From CAZKAP01 sp964552195 (lineage in GTDB: Bacteria; Bacteroidota; Bacteroidia; Flavobacteriales; Flavobacteriaceae), in the NCBI GenBank assembly GCA_964552195.1, contig CAZKFM010000003.1:1-64000 (forward strand): a DNA stretch of 64,000 nt, written 5' to 3'. The first letter of the stretch is position 1; every line of letters starts with the position of its first letter. Below, piece after piece: positions 8,196 through 17,895 of the stretch. The notes under the pieces were generated by a model, which searched no databases, was not told the origin of the DNA, and was given only the letters and a program-made list of their open reading frames with translations. A program made the position numbers and the translations under genes.

Positions 8196-9701
8196 ATGAA
8201 AACATTTCGAAAGATTCTTATTTGTACAGTACTTATGGCGGCATTAAGCGGATGTAACGAAACCGAACAACTATCCGTAGAGGTCTATGAGACCTCCCGG
8301 AACGGAAACAAACTCACCCCGCTGAGTGAATTCAGCGATGATGGTATACCCGCCGTTATCCGCCTGCTTCCCGGTCAGGAGTATCAGAAAATCACCGGAT
8401 TCGGGGGCTCCTTCACCGAATCGTCGGCCTATTTGCTCAATCAGCTCGGTCGCGAGAACCGGGAACGGGTGATCGATGCCTATTTTGGAGACGATGGCGC
8501 CCGCTATTCCCTGACCCGTACCCATATCAATTCCTGTGATTTCTCGCTGAGTAACTACTCCTATGCCCCGAAGGAAGGGGATACAGAACTCAGCAGCTTT
8601 TCCATAGAGGAAGACAAGGACGACATTATTCCCTTCATCAAGGACGCCATGAAGGCATCCACCGGGGGATTCCGGATCATTTCCTCCCCCTGGACTGCTC
8701 CCCCCTGGATGAAGGACAATAAAAGCTATGTTGGGGGAAAATTGCTGCCGGAATACTACGATACCTGGGCCCGTTTTTTTGTCAAATACATCGATGCCTA
8801 CCGTGCAGAAGGTATTGATATTTGGGGGCTGACGGTGGAAAACGAACCCCTGGGCAACGGCAATAATTGGGAGAGCATGCACTATACCCCGGACGAAATG
8901 ACCGATTTCGTTGTCAATCATCTGGGACCGACTTTGGAAAAAAGTGGTAAGTCCGGTGTCAAAATCCTCGGTTACGATCAGAATCGAGAGCACCTGGACG
9001 AATGGGTCGATTCCATGTATCGGGACGAGGAATCCTCCAAGTATTTCTCAGGAACTGCCATTCACTGGTATGCCAGTACATTCATGGTCTTCGAAGAGCA
9101 ATTGCAGTATGCCCGCAACAAGGCTCCGGATAAGCACCTTATCCAGTCTGAGGCCTGTGTGGATGCCGAGGTTCCTAAATGGCAGGACGATGGCTGGTAC
9201 TGGAGCAAGGAGGCCACCGACTGGGGGTTCGACTGGGCTCCTGAAGAAGATAAGCACCGCCATCCGAAATATGTCCCGGTCTATCGATATGCACGGGATA
9301 TCATAGGTTGCCTGAACAACTGGGTAGATGGCTGGGTGGACTGGAATATGGTTCTGGACAGGCAGGGAGGTCCGAACTGGTTCAAGAACTGGTGTGTGGC
9401 TCCGATTATCGTCGATCCCGAAGCAGACGAAGTGTATTTTACACCCTTGTATTATATCTTGTCCCACTTCAGTAAATTCATCCGGCCAGATGCCACACGT
9501 ATAGGGATAGAACTGGAAGACGATACGCTGATGGCCACTGCGGCTAAGAATCCCGACGGTTCAGTAGTTTTGGTAGTCCTCAATACAGGCGAGGACGCCC
9601 GTCAGATTGAATTGAATGCCGAGGGTCGGAAATCGAGTATCAGAATAGATGGGCAGGCGTTGCAGACTGTCATTGTGCCTGTAACAGAATCCAATCAATA
9701 A
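8196..9701 (+). CDS. GH30 family beta-glucanase/glucosidase lipoprotein
   Basis: A 501-residue glucosylceramidase-like GH30 enzyme. The lipoprotein signal ends at Cys20 (LMAALSGC). The N-terminal strand KITGFGGSFTESSA, SSPWTAPPWMKDN, acid/base Glu217 in TVENEPLG and nucleophile Glu319 in IQSEAC mark the family; the C-terminal beta domain ends near TVIVPV. GH30 enzymes of this type in glycan clusters commonly cleave beta-1,6-glucosidic links, such as the branches of laminarin, or remove terminal beta-glucose. With GH17 and a beta-1,3-glucan phosphorylase alongside, debranching of laminarin-like glucan is the likely role (inference). The MFS gene follows after 21 bases. Confidence 0.9.
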   Translation: MKTFRKILICTVLMAALSGCNETEQLSVEVYETSRNGNKLTPLSEFSDDGIPAVIRLLPGQEYQKITGFGGSFTESSAYLLNQLGRENRERVIDAYFGDDGARYSLTRTHINSCDFSLSNYSYAPKEGDTELSSFSIEEDKDDIIPFIKDAMKASTGGFRIISSPWTAPPWMKDNKSYVGGKLLPEYYDTWARFFVKYIDAYRAEGIDIWGLTVENEPLGNGNNWESMHYTPDEMTDFVVNHLGPTLEKSGKSGVKILGYDQNREHLDEWVDSMYRDEESSKYFSGTAIHWYASTFMVFEEQLQYARNKAPDKHLIQSEACVDAEVPKWQDDGWYWSKEATDWGFDWAPEEDKHRHPKYVPVYRYARDIIGCLNNWVDGWVDWNMVLDRQGGPNWFKNWCVAPIIVDPEADEVYFTPLYYILSHFSKFIRPDATRIGIELEDDTLMATAAKNPDGSVVLVVLNTGEDARQIELNAEGRKSSIRIDGQALQTVIVPVTESNQ

Positions 9702-9722
9702 CCACTATAAAACCTAAGTGTT

Positions 9723-11333
9723 ATGTCACAGTATAAGACCGCAGCGAAGGACCGGGTAGCCTTGCCACAGAAGATGGCGTTCGGTACCGGGCACTTCGTG
9801 AACAACCTCCTGCCCGGGGCGCTAGGCTTCTTCATGTTTTTCCTGCTTACCGCTTTTGGCATGGACCCATTTCTGGCAGGATTGCTGGGAGGATTGCCCC
9901 GCATTTTCGACGCCGTAACCGACCCCATTATGGGGTTCATTTCGGATAACACCAGTTCGAAATGGGGCAGGAGGCGTCCGTGGATCTTCCTGGGTGCCAT
10001 ACTTTCCGGATTGCTGTTCGCCGTGCTTTGGCAGATGGACGAGAACAATTCTCAGATGTTCAATTTCTGGTATTTTCTAATCTTCTATATGGTCTACCTG
10101 ATCGGGAATACCATGTTCTCCACGCCGCTGATCGGACTGGGCTACGAGATGACATCCGATTACAACGAACGCACGCGCCTGATGGCCGTGGCTAATACCA
10201 TGGGGCAGATCGCCTGGATGATCGTCCCCTGGTTCTGGTTACTGATTGCGGACCTGCAAATCTGGGGCTTCGAAGGGAGTACCGACGGAATCGTGGAACA
10301 AGAGACCGTCGCCAAATATCAGGCGGTAGGGGTGCGGACCATGTCCCTCTATGTAGCGGGTATTTGTATGGCACTGGGTATCATGCCGGCTATTTTTTGC
10401 CGGGGAATCGACACGTCCAAGATCCAGAATCGCAAGCGTATCGCCATGGATACCATGTTTTCCAATCTGCTCGAACTGATAAAGAGCATCAAGCAGGTAG
10501 CGAAAAATAAGCCCTTTATGAAGCTCTGTGCGGCCACCTTCCTGGTATTTAACGGGTATCAGCTAGTGGCTTCCTTTGGAGTGTTCATCATAGTTTTTTC
10601 GATGTATAATGGAGACTATGGTGCTGCGGGGACCTGGCCTGCCTGGTTCGGCACCTTTACGGCCATCATGACGGCCTTCCTGGTTATTCCGATTGTGAAT
10701 TGGATGGCGAATACGTGGGGAAAGCGAAGGGCATTTATTATATCTACGGTAATCTCGATAGTGGGTTACGGCTTGAAGTGGTGGGGATTCGATAAGGAAA
10801 CCAATGCCTGGTTTAACGAAACTGCACTGGGGCAGTCTCTGAATGCCGGTTTTGGAGGTCTCTTCGAATCCATGGCTCCCTTCTTCGAGAGTATTGGGAT
10901 GACCTGGTTTACCATGGACACCTCAGCCGGTTCGCCCTGGCTCATTTTCTTCCCGATTCCCCTGATGGTTTTCGGTGTAGGCGGCTTGTTTGTACTGATG
11001 ATGAGTATGACCGCCGATGTCTGCGATTTGGACGAATTGGAAAACGGTATGCCCCGGAAGGAGGGAACATTTGGTGCCATCTACTGGTGGATGGTGAAAC
11101 TCGGTCAGGCGCTGGCACTGGTATTGGCAGGACTGGTACTCAAGGCCGTCGGATTCGATCAGAATTCGGCCACTCAGACCGTGGAGACCATGACCAACCT
11201 GCGTATTGCGGATATACTGATCCCGATTGCCACCGCGGCTATCGCCATAGTGGTTATGCGTACCTACAGCCTTTCTGAGGAAAGGGCACGGGAAATTAAG
11301 AAGATTTTGGTCGACCGCAGGGGTGAACTCTAA
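9723..11333 (+). CDS. GPH/SLC45-type MFS sugar:cation symporter
   Basis: A 536-residue inner-membrane transporter with about 12 membrane segments. The loop motif DPIMGFISDNTSSKWGRRRP matches the signature of the glycoside-pentoside-hexuronide and SLC45-type symporters. A charged segment, DVCDLDELENGMPRKEGTF, before the last helices is also typical of GPH members. It probably carries glucose or short beta-gluco-oligosaccharides into the cytoplasm for the phosphorylase encoded next. It is the only transporter in the cluster; there is no SusC/SusD pair. Confidence 0.88.
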   Translation: MSQYKTAAKDRVALPQKMAFGTGHFVNNLLPGALGFFMFFLLTAFGMDPFLAGLLGGLPRIFDAVTDPIMGFISDNTSSKWGRRRPWIFLGAILSGLLFAVLWQMDENNSQMFNFWYFLIFYMVYLIGNTMFSTPLIGLGYEMTSDYNERTRLMAVANTMGQIAWMIVPWFWLLIADLQIWGFEGSTDGIVEQETVAKYQAVGVRTMSLYVAGICMALGIMPAIFCRGIDTSKIQNRKRIAMDTMFSNLLELIKSIKQVAKNKPFMKLCAATFLVFNGYQLVASFGVFIIVFSMYNGDYGAAGTWPAWFGTFTAIMTAFLVIPIVNWMANTWGKRRAFIISTVISIVGYGLKWWGFDKETNAWFNETALGQSLNAGFGGLFESMAPFFESIGMTWFTMDTSAGSPWLIFFPIPLMVFGVGGLFVLMMSMTADVCDLDELENGMPRKEGTFGAIYWWMVKLGQALALVLAGLVLKAVGFDQNSATQTVETMTNLRIADILIPIATAAIAIVVMRTYSLSEERAREIKKILVDRRGEL

Positions 11334-11354
11334 ACGGTTGATGTTCAGCTAGAG

Positions 11355-11383
11355 CCTGTCCTTCACTGTTTATGAAGGACAGG
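11355..11383 (+). terminator. Perfect 11-bp hairpin after the MFS gene
   Basis: Arms CCTGTCCTTCA (11355-11365) and TGAAGGACAGG (11373-11383) pair perfectly around a 7-base loop, 22 bases after the symporter stop. Only TTT follows, so it may be a weak terminator or an mRNA-stabilising hairpin separating the hydrolase-transporter part from the phosphorylase gene. Confidence 0.6.
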
Positions 11384-11511
11384 TTTAATACTAAAATACT
11401 GGCAGAAGACTCAGTTTTAACATAATTTAGACCTTCATTTTTGCGTTTCCCGACACTGATTTCAAACGTCGGAGTAGCGAATCGGGGAAACCGAATAGCA
11501 AACTAACCCAT

Positions 11512-14500
11512 ATGGCACTAGACCCTCCCAAGGACGTATCCCTGGAGTTCCTTACCCTAGAAGGGGAGCCTTTTTATAAAATTTCCAACAGCGATTCCCT
11601 CAGGCCGTTTTTTATGAGCGTGGTAAGCGATGCGAACCACTGGATGTTTATCTCCAGCAATGGTGGCCTTAGCGCAGGTCGAAAGAACAGCGATTTTTCG
11701 CTCTTTCCCTACTACACAGATGACAAGATCACTGAATCGGTGGAGGTAACAGGCAGTAAAACCCTAATAGCAGTGCGTGAAGGGGATCAACGACACCTCT
11801 GGGAGCCCTTTTCAGTTCGCAATCAGGGGGTGTTTCGCTGCAGCAGAAACCTGTACAAGAGCGAATACGGTAATAAGATTCTCTTCGAGGAAATCAACCA
11901 CGACCTCAGCCTTACCTTTCGCTATCAGTGGAACACCAGCAGTATCTATGGTTTTGTCAGACGCTGCGAACTCCTCAATACAGGGAATTCTTCCGTGAAC
12001 ATCGAACTGCTGGATGGCATACAAAACCTACTGCCTTACGGTGTAGGTGAGTTCCTGCAGGGCATACGTTCCAACCTGGTTGATGCCTATAAGAAGAGCG
12101 AACTGCAAGCCGATTCGGGTCTGGGCATCTATGCCCTGAGTGCCATAATCGTCGATAAAGCAGAGCCCAGCGAGGCGTTAAAGGCCAATGTGGCCTGGTC
12201 ATCCGGTTTTGATAACCCCAGACACCTGATTTCCTCACTGCAGCTGGATGCCTTCCGAAGAGGAACGCAACTCACACCGGAGACGGATGTCAGGGGTGAG
12301 AAGGGAGCGTATTTTCTAAATACCGAATTGAATTTAGCACCCTCCGCCAACAAGCAGTGGATGATCGTGGCAAACGTCAATGCCGGTCCGGCCCAGGTCG
12401 CGGACCTGGATCAGATACTCAAAACGGATTCCGATCTGGAAGAGAAGGTCCTGGCCGATATACAGGCCGGAACGGAAAAGCTGGTACAGCTGGTGGCGAG
12501 TTCGGACGGACTGCAGTGTACCGCCGACCGCCAGCGAAACAGTCGCCATTTTGCCAATGTGATGTTCAACATAATGCGCGGGGGCATTTTCGATGACGGC
12601 TACACCATAGAACGCAAGGATTTCAGTGATTACCTCCGCAAGGCCAATAAAGAGTTATTTGCGGCCCATCGGTTATTGCTGCAGTCCCTGCCGGAGGAAT
12701 TTACATTAACCACGCTCCAAAAACTGAGCTCTGAATCCGGAAACGCTGATTTCAAGCGACTGTCCCTGGAATACTTACCCCTTAAATTCAGTCGCCGTCA
12801 CGGTGATCCCAGTCGACCATGGAATCGATTCTCCATCAATACCCAGAACGAAGAGGATGAATCCAAGATACTCGATTACGAGGGTAACTGGAGGGACATA
12901 TTCCAGAACTGGGAGGCCCTGGCGCACTCCTATCCCGATTTTATTGAGGGCATGATCCACAAATTCCTCAATGCGACGACTTTCGATGGATACAATCCCT
13001 ATCGGGTAACCAAGGACGGTTTCGATTGGGAGGTGATCGAGCCGCATGATCCCTGGTCCTATATCGGCTACTGGGGGGATCACCAGATCATCTATCTGTT
13101 GAAGTTCCTGGAATTCACCGAGGAATACTACCCTGGCGACCTGGAAGACTATCTGACTGAAAACCTATTTGTTTATGCCTGTGTACCCTATCGAATCAAG
13201 GGGTATGCCGACATCGTAGCTAATCCCAAGGACACCATAGACTTCGACGAAGAACTGGATCGAAGCGTCCGCAAGCGACGGGATTCTATGGGTGCAGATG
13301 GGGCTCTGTTGCAAACCCGGGATGGTGAGATCCATCGTGTAAATCTAACTGAGAAACTCCTCGCGACTGTATTGGCGAAAATATCCAACCTGGTGCCCGA
13401 AGGTGGCATCTGGATGAATACCCAAAGGCCCGAGTGGAACGACGCCAATAACGCGCTAGTAGGTAACGGACTTTCCATGGTGACCCTGTACTACCTCAGG
13501 AGATTTCTGGCATTCCAGAGGAAAATGCTGAAGCACGTGCCAGGTAGCGAAACCAACATATCCTCTGAACTGCACACCTTTTTCCAGGAGACCCTGTCCG
13601 CCATGAGGCAGTATCGGGAGCTGCTGTCGGGAGCAATAACCGACTCGGACCGGAGATCAGTCATGGACTCCCTGGGCGAGGCGGCAAGCCGATATCGTTT
13701 GCATATATACGAACAAGGCTTTAGCGGCGGTAGTACGACCCTGATTTTCTCTGAACTCAACGAATTTACCGAATTGGCACTGGAGTATATGGAGCATTCC
13801 ATTCGGGCCAATAAGCGTCCGGACGAAATGTACCATGCGTACAATCTGATTACCCTGGAACCGGGTACGGCCTCCATATCCCATTTGGACGAGATGCTGG
13901 AGGGCCAGGTTGCCGTCCTGAGTTCAGGCTATTTAAAGCCTGAGCAGGCACTGGATCTGCTGGATGGCATGAAGGACAGCGCTCTTTTCCGCCCTGATCA
14001 GTACAGCTATACCCTATACCCGGACAAGGACTTGCCACGTTTTACCGAAAAGAATGTACTGCCTCAGGCTGCCGTTGAGCGCATCGGGCTGTTGCGAAGG
14101 CTAATCGAGGACGGTGACCGCACAGTAATTGTCAAGGATTCCCTGGGTCAGGTTCACTTTAACGGGAGCTTTAATAATGCTGCCAGCCTCCAGAAAGCCC
14201 TGGACGAACTCCCCTCAGAGACCTACGGAGAACTGGTGAAACAGGACCGTAAGGCGGTGCTCGACGCATTCGAAGAGGTGTTTGATCACAAGGCGTTCAC
14301 GGGACGTTCGGGAACCTTCTTCGGATTCGAGGGTCTCGGATCCATTTACTGGCACATGGTGTCCAAACTCCTCCTGGCCGTGCAGGAGAATTGCCGACTC
14401 TCCTTCCGGACTCTTGGTCATACTGAGGTAACCGGTAAGCTGGTCGATCATTATTACGAGATACTCGCCGGGATTGGCGCTCATAAATCGCCTGCCCTTT

Positions 14501-14931
14501 ACGGGGCCTTCCCTACGGATCCGTATTCGCATACCCCGGCTCACCGGGGCGCCCAGCAACCTGGAATGACCGGTCAGGTCAAGGAGGACATCATCGCCCG
14601 ATTCGGAGAACTAGGGGTGTACGTCGAATCCGGCAGGTTAGGCTTCAACCCCTTTCTGATGAATCGCGATGAGATACTGGACAAACCACGCGTATTTGAG
14701 TACATAGACCGAAACCATCAGCCACGATCGCTGGAACTCGACAAGGGCAGCCTGGCGTTTACCCTGTGTCAGGTACCCGTAGTGTACACTTTTGGGGCTG
14801 CAGAGGGCATAGTATTTACCCTGGACGACGGTAAAGAAATGCGGTTCGACGGGCACGAACTGGACGAGACACACAGTCAGATGGTGTTCAGCAGATCAGG
14901 GGTTCAAAAAATACTTGTAGGGTTCGCATGA
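11512..14931 (+). CDS. GH149/GH161-type beta-1,3-oligoglucan phosphorylase
   Basis: A 1139-residue cytoplasmic protein with no signal peptide. The order is an N-terminal beta-sandwich domain (about 1-330; FFMSVVSDANHWMFISSNGG, FSLFPYYTDD), a helical linker, and an (alpha/alpha)6 barrel with a GH94-like active-site segment. The likely catalytic acid is Asp644 in PEWNDANNALVGNG, matching the xWNDA motif of GH94 phosphorylases. Length and domain order fit GH149 or GH161, the giant beta-1,3-glucan phosphorylases; GH149 is the usual form in Bacteroidota. It would convert imported laminari-oligosaccharides and phosphate to glucose 1-phosphate, saving ATP. It lies between the symporter and two GH17 genes, which supports this. 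Separating GH149 from GH161 needs a profile search. Confidence 0.8.
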   Translation: MALDPPKDVSLEFLTLEGEPFYKISNSDSLRPFFMSVVSDANHWMFISSNGGLSAGRKNSDFSLFPYYTDDKITESVEVTGSKTLIAVREGDQRHLWEPFSVRNQGVFRCSRNLYKSEYGNKILFEEINHDLSLTFRYQWNTSSIYGFVRRCELLNTGNSSVNIELLDGIQNLLPYGVGEFLQGIRSNLVDAYKKSELQADSGLGIYALSAIIVDKAEPSEALKANVAWSSGFDNPRHLISSLQLDAFRRGTQLTPETDVRGEKGAYFLNTELNLAPSANKQWMIVANVNAGPAQVADLDQILKTDSDLEEKVLADIQAGTEKLVQLVASSDGLQCTADRQRNSRHFANVMFNIMRGGIFDDGYTIERKDFSDYLRKANKELFAAHRLLLQSLPEEFTLTTLQKLSSESGNADFKRLSLEYLPLKFSRRHGDPSRPWNRFSINTQNEEDESKILDYEGNWRDIFQNWEALAHSYPDFIEGMIHKFLNATTFDGYNPYRVTKDGFDWEVIEPHDPWSYIGYWGDHQIIYLLKFLEFTEEYYPGDLEDYLTENLFVYACVPYRIKGYADIVANPKDTIDFDEELDRSVRKRRDSMGADGALLQTRDGEIHRVNLTEKLLATVLAKISNLVPEGGIWMNTQRPEWNDANNALVGNGLSMVTLYYLRRFLAFQRKMLKHVPGSETNISSELHTFFQETLSAMRQYRELLSGAITDSDRRSVMDSLGEAASRYRLHIYEQGFSGGSTTLIFSELNEFTELALEYMEHSIRANKRPDEMYHAYNLITLEPGTASISHLDEMLEGQVAVLSSGYLKPEQALDLLDGMKDSALFRPDQYSYTLYPDKDLPRFTEKNVLPQAAVERIGLLRRLIEDGDRTVIVKDSLGQVHFNGSFNNAASLQKALDELPSETYGELVKQDRKAVLDAFEEVFDHKAFTGRSGTFFGFEGLGSIYWHMVSKLLLAVQENCRLSFRTLGHTEVTGKLVDHYYEILAGIGAHKSPALYGAFPTDPYSHTPAHRGAQQPGMTGQVKEDIIARFGELGVYVESGRLGFNPFLMNRDEILDKPRVFEYIDRNHQPRSLELDKGSLAFTLCQVPVVYTFGAAEGIVFTLDDGKEMRFDGHELDETHSQMVFSRSGVQKILVGFA

Positions 14932-14964
14932 GCCCCAACTATATGATTAAAATAAAACGAAATC

Positions 14965-16248
14965 ATGAAGAGGATCGTTGTAGCAGGCACCCTATACTTC
15001 TCCCTTATGTTTGGAATTTTCGGTTGTAAGCCCAAGACCATCGTATCCGATCCGCGACTTCAGATCACGGCAGCGGATATACTCGGTAATCCAGACTATC
15101 AGGCGATATCGTATGGAGGGTACCGGCAGAATACCCGTAAAGTTCAGCCCACTATGCAGCAGCTAAAGGAAGATCTGCGCATACTGGACGCCATGGGAGT
15201 ACATGTAGTCCGTACTTATAATACGCAGGACTACGAGCAGGCTGCCAACATCGTGAAAGCGATCAGTGAGCTCAACGCCGAAGGCAAGGACTTTCGCATG
15301 TTCGTGATGCTGGGTGCCTGGATCAGCTGTAAGAATGCCTTTACGGCCCAACCGGACCATCAAGCCGAAAATGTAGCGTTCAATACCGCAGAAATCAATC
15401 GCGCGGTAGAATTGGCCAATGCCCATCCCGAAGTAGTCAAGATTATAGCCGTGGGTAATGAAGCCATGGTCAAATGGGCTACGGCCTATTACGTACAGCC
15501 CGATATCATTCTCAAATGGGTGAACCACTTGCAGGAGCTAAAGAAAACAGGAGGGCTGCCTGAGAATATCTGGATTACCAGTTCGGACGACTTTTCTTCA
15601 TGGGGCGGGGGAGGTTCGGAATACCATGTTCCCGCCCTTCGGGAGCTGTGGGAGGCTGTGGATTATGTATCCATGCACACCTATCCCATGCACTATTCCC
15701 ACTACGAGCCCGACTTTTGGGGCATCTATGAGGAAGAGGACACCCTATCTCAAACAGCGCAGATAGAACGTGCTATGCTTCGTGCCCGCGACATGGCGAT
15801 TTCCAAGTACGACAGTGTGGTGGGCTACATGAGGAGTGAGGGGCTGCTCAAGCAAATCCACATTGGCGAGACCGGATGGGCTTCCTACGATACCCATCTG
15901 TACGGAGAGGCCGGTTCCCGGGCGACCGATGAATACAAGCAAGGCCTCTATCACAAGCTGATCCGGGAATGGACCAATCAGGCCGGCATGAGCTGTTTTT
16001 ATTTCGAGGCCTTTGACGAGCCGTGGAAGGATGCGGGTAACCCCGACGGATCCGAGAATCACTTCGGACTCATCAATTTGAAGGCACAGGTCAAATACGC
16101 CCTTTGGGACCTGGTAGATCAGGGCATATTCGAAGGACTAACCCGCGATGGTCAACCCATTACCAAGACCTATAATGGGGATCTGCAAACCCTATTAGAC
16201 GATGTGCTGATCCCCGAATCCAGGCCTAAGGAAGACTGGCTCAAATAA
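14965..16248 (+). CDS. GH17-type beta-glucan-active lipoprotein
   Basis: A 427-residue GH17-like enzyme with a lipoprotein signal (FGIFGC, Cys21), hence anchored in an envelope membrane. Catalytic candidates are Glu166 (AVGNEAMVKW) and Glu302 (HIGETGWAS). It is a paralogue of 7003-8184 over the whole barrel, so the cluster contains a duplication separated by about 7 kb. Bacterial members of this group may be endo- or exo-beta-1,3-glucanases or beta-glucanosyltransferases; the sequence does not decide. It starts 34 bases after the phosphorylase gene. Confidence 0.86.
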   Translation: MKRIVVAGTLYFSLMFGIFGCKPKTIVSDPRLQITAADILGNPDYQAISYGGYRQNTRKVQPTMQQLKEDLRILDAMGVHVVRTYNTQDYEQAANIVKAISELNAEGKDFRMFVMLGAWISCKNAFTAQPDHQAENVAFNTAEINRAVELANAHPEVVKIIAVGNEAMVKWATAYYVQPDIILKWVNHLQELKKTGGLPENIWITSSDDFSSWGGGGSEYHVPALRELWEAVDYVSMHTYPMHYSHYEPDFWGIYEEEDTLSQTAQIERAMLRARDMAISKYDSVVGYMRSEGLLKQIHIGETGWASYDTHLYGEAGSRATDEYKQGLYHKLIREWTNQAGMSCFYFEAFDEPWKDAGNPDGSENHFGLINLKAQVKYALWDLVDQGIFEGLTRDGQPITKTYNGDLQTLLDDVLIPESRPKEDWLK

Positions 16249-16318
16249 AGGGCGTACATGCGCCGGCCAAAAGAGAATAGCAACAAAGACCTGAGTATAA
16301 ATCTATAACTGCTGAATT

Positions 16319-17200
16319 ATGTCGTACCGACCAGACAAGGTATTGGCCCTTTCGGGCAAGCTGCCCCTAAAGGGAAGCAAGGAGATGAAAAAAGTGTTTC
16401 GTGAATGCTGGGAGGAAGGGATACACGGTATGTGTTTCAGTCCCTATGAAGAGGGACAGAGTCCCGGGGATCAGATCAGTGAGGAACAGATTCGCCGCCG
16501 GATGGCTATCATTGCGCCCCACACCCAGTGGATCCGATCCTTCTCCTGTACCGACGGCAACGAGCACATCCCTCGCATTGCCCGGGAATTCGGACTTAAA
16601 ACCCTGGTCGGTGCCTGGTTGGGAAAGGATGCCGATATCAACCGACGCGAAATCGATGGCCTTATTGAACTGGCCCGAGAGGGGGTGGTCGATATAGCGG
16701 CCGTGGGTAATGAGGTACTCTACAGGGACGACCTTTCCGAGGAGGAGCTGATCGGCTTCATCAAAGAAGTAAAGGAGGCTATACCGGGAGTCCCCGTGGG
16801 TTATGTGGATGCCTATTACGAATTTCCGGCCAAGCCACAAATCACCGAACTCTGTGACGTACTCCTGGCGAACTGTTACCCCTACTGGGAGGCCTGCCCG
16901 TTCGAATATTCTCTGCTTTACATGAAGGAGATGTACCATCAGGTCAAGGCCGTATCCAACGGCAAGCCCGTGATCATTACCGAGACCGGCTGGCCGAGCC
17001 AGGGAGAAGGGCTGCACGCGGCCATCCCTTCCGAGGATCACTTCATGGGTTATTTTATCAACACCCAGCAGTGGACTCAGTCCGAGGATATACCTGTCTT
17101 TTACTTCTCGTCCTTCGATGAATCCTGGAAGGTAGGTTCGGAAGGCGATGTGGGCGCCTACTGGGGCATATACGATAAAGACGAGAAAATGAAGTTCTGA
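16319..17200 (+). CDS. GH17 family beta-1,3-glucanase, probably cytoplasmic
   Basis: A compact 293-residue GH17 barrel without a signal peptide. The acid/base is Glu132 (AAVGNEVLY) and the nucleophile Glu221 (ITETGWPS), closer to the classical GH17 pattern than the two larger paralogues. It is the last gene of the glucan cluster, 71 bases after its neighbour and directly followed by a strong terminator. Lacking a signal, it probably trims imported oligosaccharides alongside the phosphorylase. Confidence 0.88.
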   Translation: MSYRPDKVLALSGKLPLKGSKEMKKVFRECWEEGIHGMCFSPYEEGQSPGDQISEEQIRRRMAIIAPHTQWIRSFSCTDGNEHIPRIAREFGLKTLVGAWLGKDADINRREIDGLIELAREGVVDIAAVGNEVLYRDDLSEEELIGFIKEVKEAIPGVPVGYVDAYYEFPAKPQITELCDVLLANCYPYWEACPFEYSLLYMKEMYHQVKAVSNGKPVIITETGWPSQGEGLHAAIPSEDHFMGYFINTQQWTQSEDIPVFYFSSFDESWKVGSEGDVGAYWGIYDKDEKMKF

Positions 17201-17222
17201 TCTTAGTTTCCGAAGATAACTG

Positions 17223-17248
17223 AGAGGGCTATGGCCCTCTTTTTTTTT
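17223..17248 (+). terminator. Rho-independent terminator ending the beta-glucan cluster
   Basis: AGAGGGC (17223-17229) and GCCCTCT (17234-17240) form a 7-bp stem with a 4-base loop, followed by an unbroken T run to about 17248. It lies 23 bases after the last GH17 stop and separates the cluster from the TetR-alkB unit. Confidence 0.88.
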
Positions 17249-17256
17249 GCTCTGTA

Positions 17257-17281
17257 TTGACGAATAAACTATATTCGTCAA
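17257..17281. promoter_or_regulatory. Perfect 10+5+10 palindrome, probable TetR operator
   Basis: Arms TTGACGAATA (17257-17266) and TATTCGTCAA (17272-17281) are perfect inverted copies around AACTA. The palindrome ends 10 bases before the tetR start codon, the classic position for autorepression. It probably controls both tetR and alkB, which lies 13 bases downstream of tetR. Confidence 0.8.
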
Positions 17282-17291
17282 AACGACTAAA

Positions 17292-17882
17292 ATGAAGCCC
17301 GCACGAAGGAGATGGCTCGATGCCGCCGACGACACCTTCCAGAAGTTTGGATACCAGAAAACTTCCATGGAGGAAATAGCTCAGAAGGCACAGAAAGCCA
17401 AGGGTGCCTTGTACTATCACTTCGGGAGCAAGGAGGGCCTTTTTGCAGAGGTCGTAGGCCGTGAAATCCAAAGGCTGAAAGATGCCTTAAGCCCGATTTT
17501 CGAGGATACCGAAAGCGATAGCCGGGAGCGGCTCCGACGGTACATGCTTACACGGATGAAAATCCTGAGGGAGTCCCCGAACTACCAGCAGACGCTGAGG
17601 CCTGAGTTCTTCGAGCACTACCGGTTCTTCGAATCCAGCAAACAGTCTCTGACGGAATGGGAAATAAAAAAAGTAAACCAGCTGATTTCACAGGGGCGGG
17701 AACAGGACGAGATCCGGCTCGAAGGCGACCTGCACGTCTATGCCCGGGTGCTCGTGATGCTCCTGTGCGGACTGGAATCTGGATTTTTCCTTCAGGGGGA
17801 GTACGATAAGCTGGAGGAGCACTTCGACAATCTCATCGATATTATAACCCGCGGCATATCTCCGTTTCCCGTCGCGCCTTAA
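17292..17882 (+). CDS. TetR/AcrR family transcriptional regulator
   Basis: A 196-residue regulator. The N-terminal helix-turn-helix (TSMEEIAQKAQKAKGALYYHFGSKEGLF, about residues 24-51, written here as one motif) carries the diagnostic YYHFGSKEGLF recognition helix; the C-terminal ligand domain is unrecognised. It lies directly after a perfect palindrome and 13 bases before alkB, so it most likely represses its own promoter and alkB, with a lipid or hydrocarbon-type ligand (inference). Confidence 0.92.
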   Translation: MKPARRRWLDAADDTFQKFGYQKTSMEEIAQKAQKAKGALYYHFGSKEGLFAEVVGREIQRLKDALSPIFEDTESDSRERLRRYMLTRMKILRESPNYQQTLRPEFFEHYRFFESSKQSLTEWEIKKVNQLISQGREQDEIRLEGDLHVYARVLVMLLCGLESGFFLQGEYDKLEEHFDNLIDIITRGISPFPVAP

Positions 17883-17895
17883 CATCCAACGCATA

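Noticed and set aside
16367..17368. 333-codon minus-strand frame across the third GH17 gene and the TetR start
   Set aside because: It crosses a strong terminator and operator and opposes two well-supported genes; no recognisable protein.
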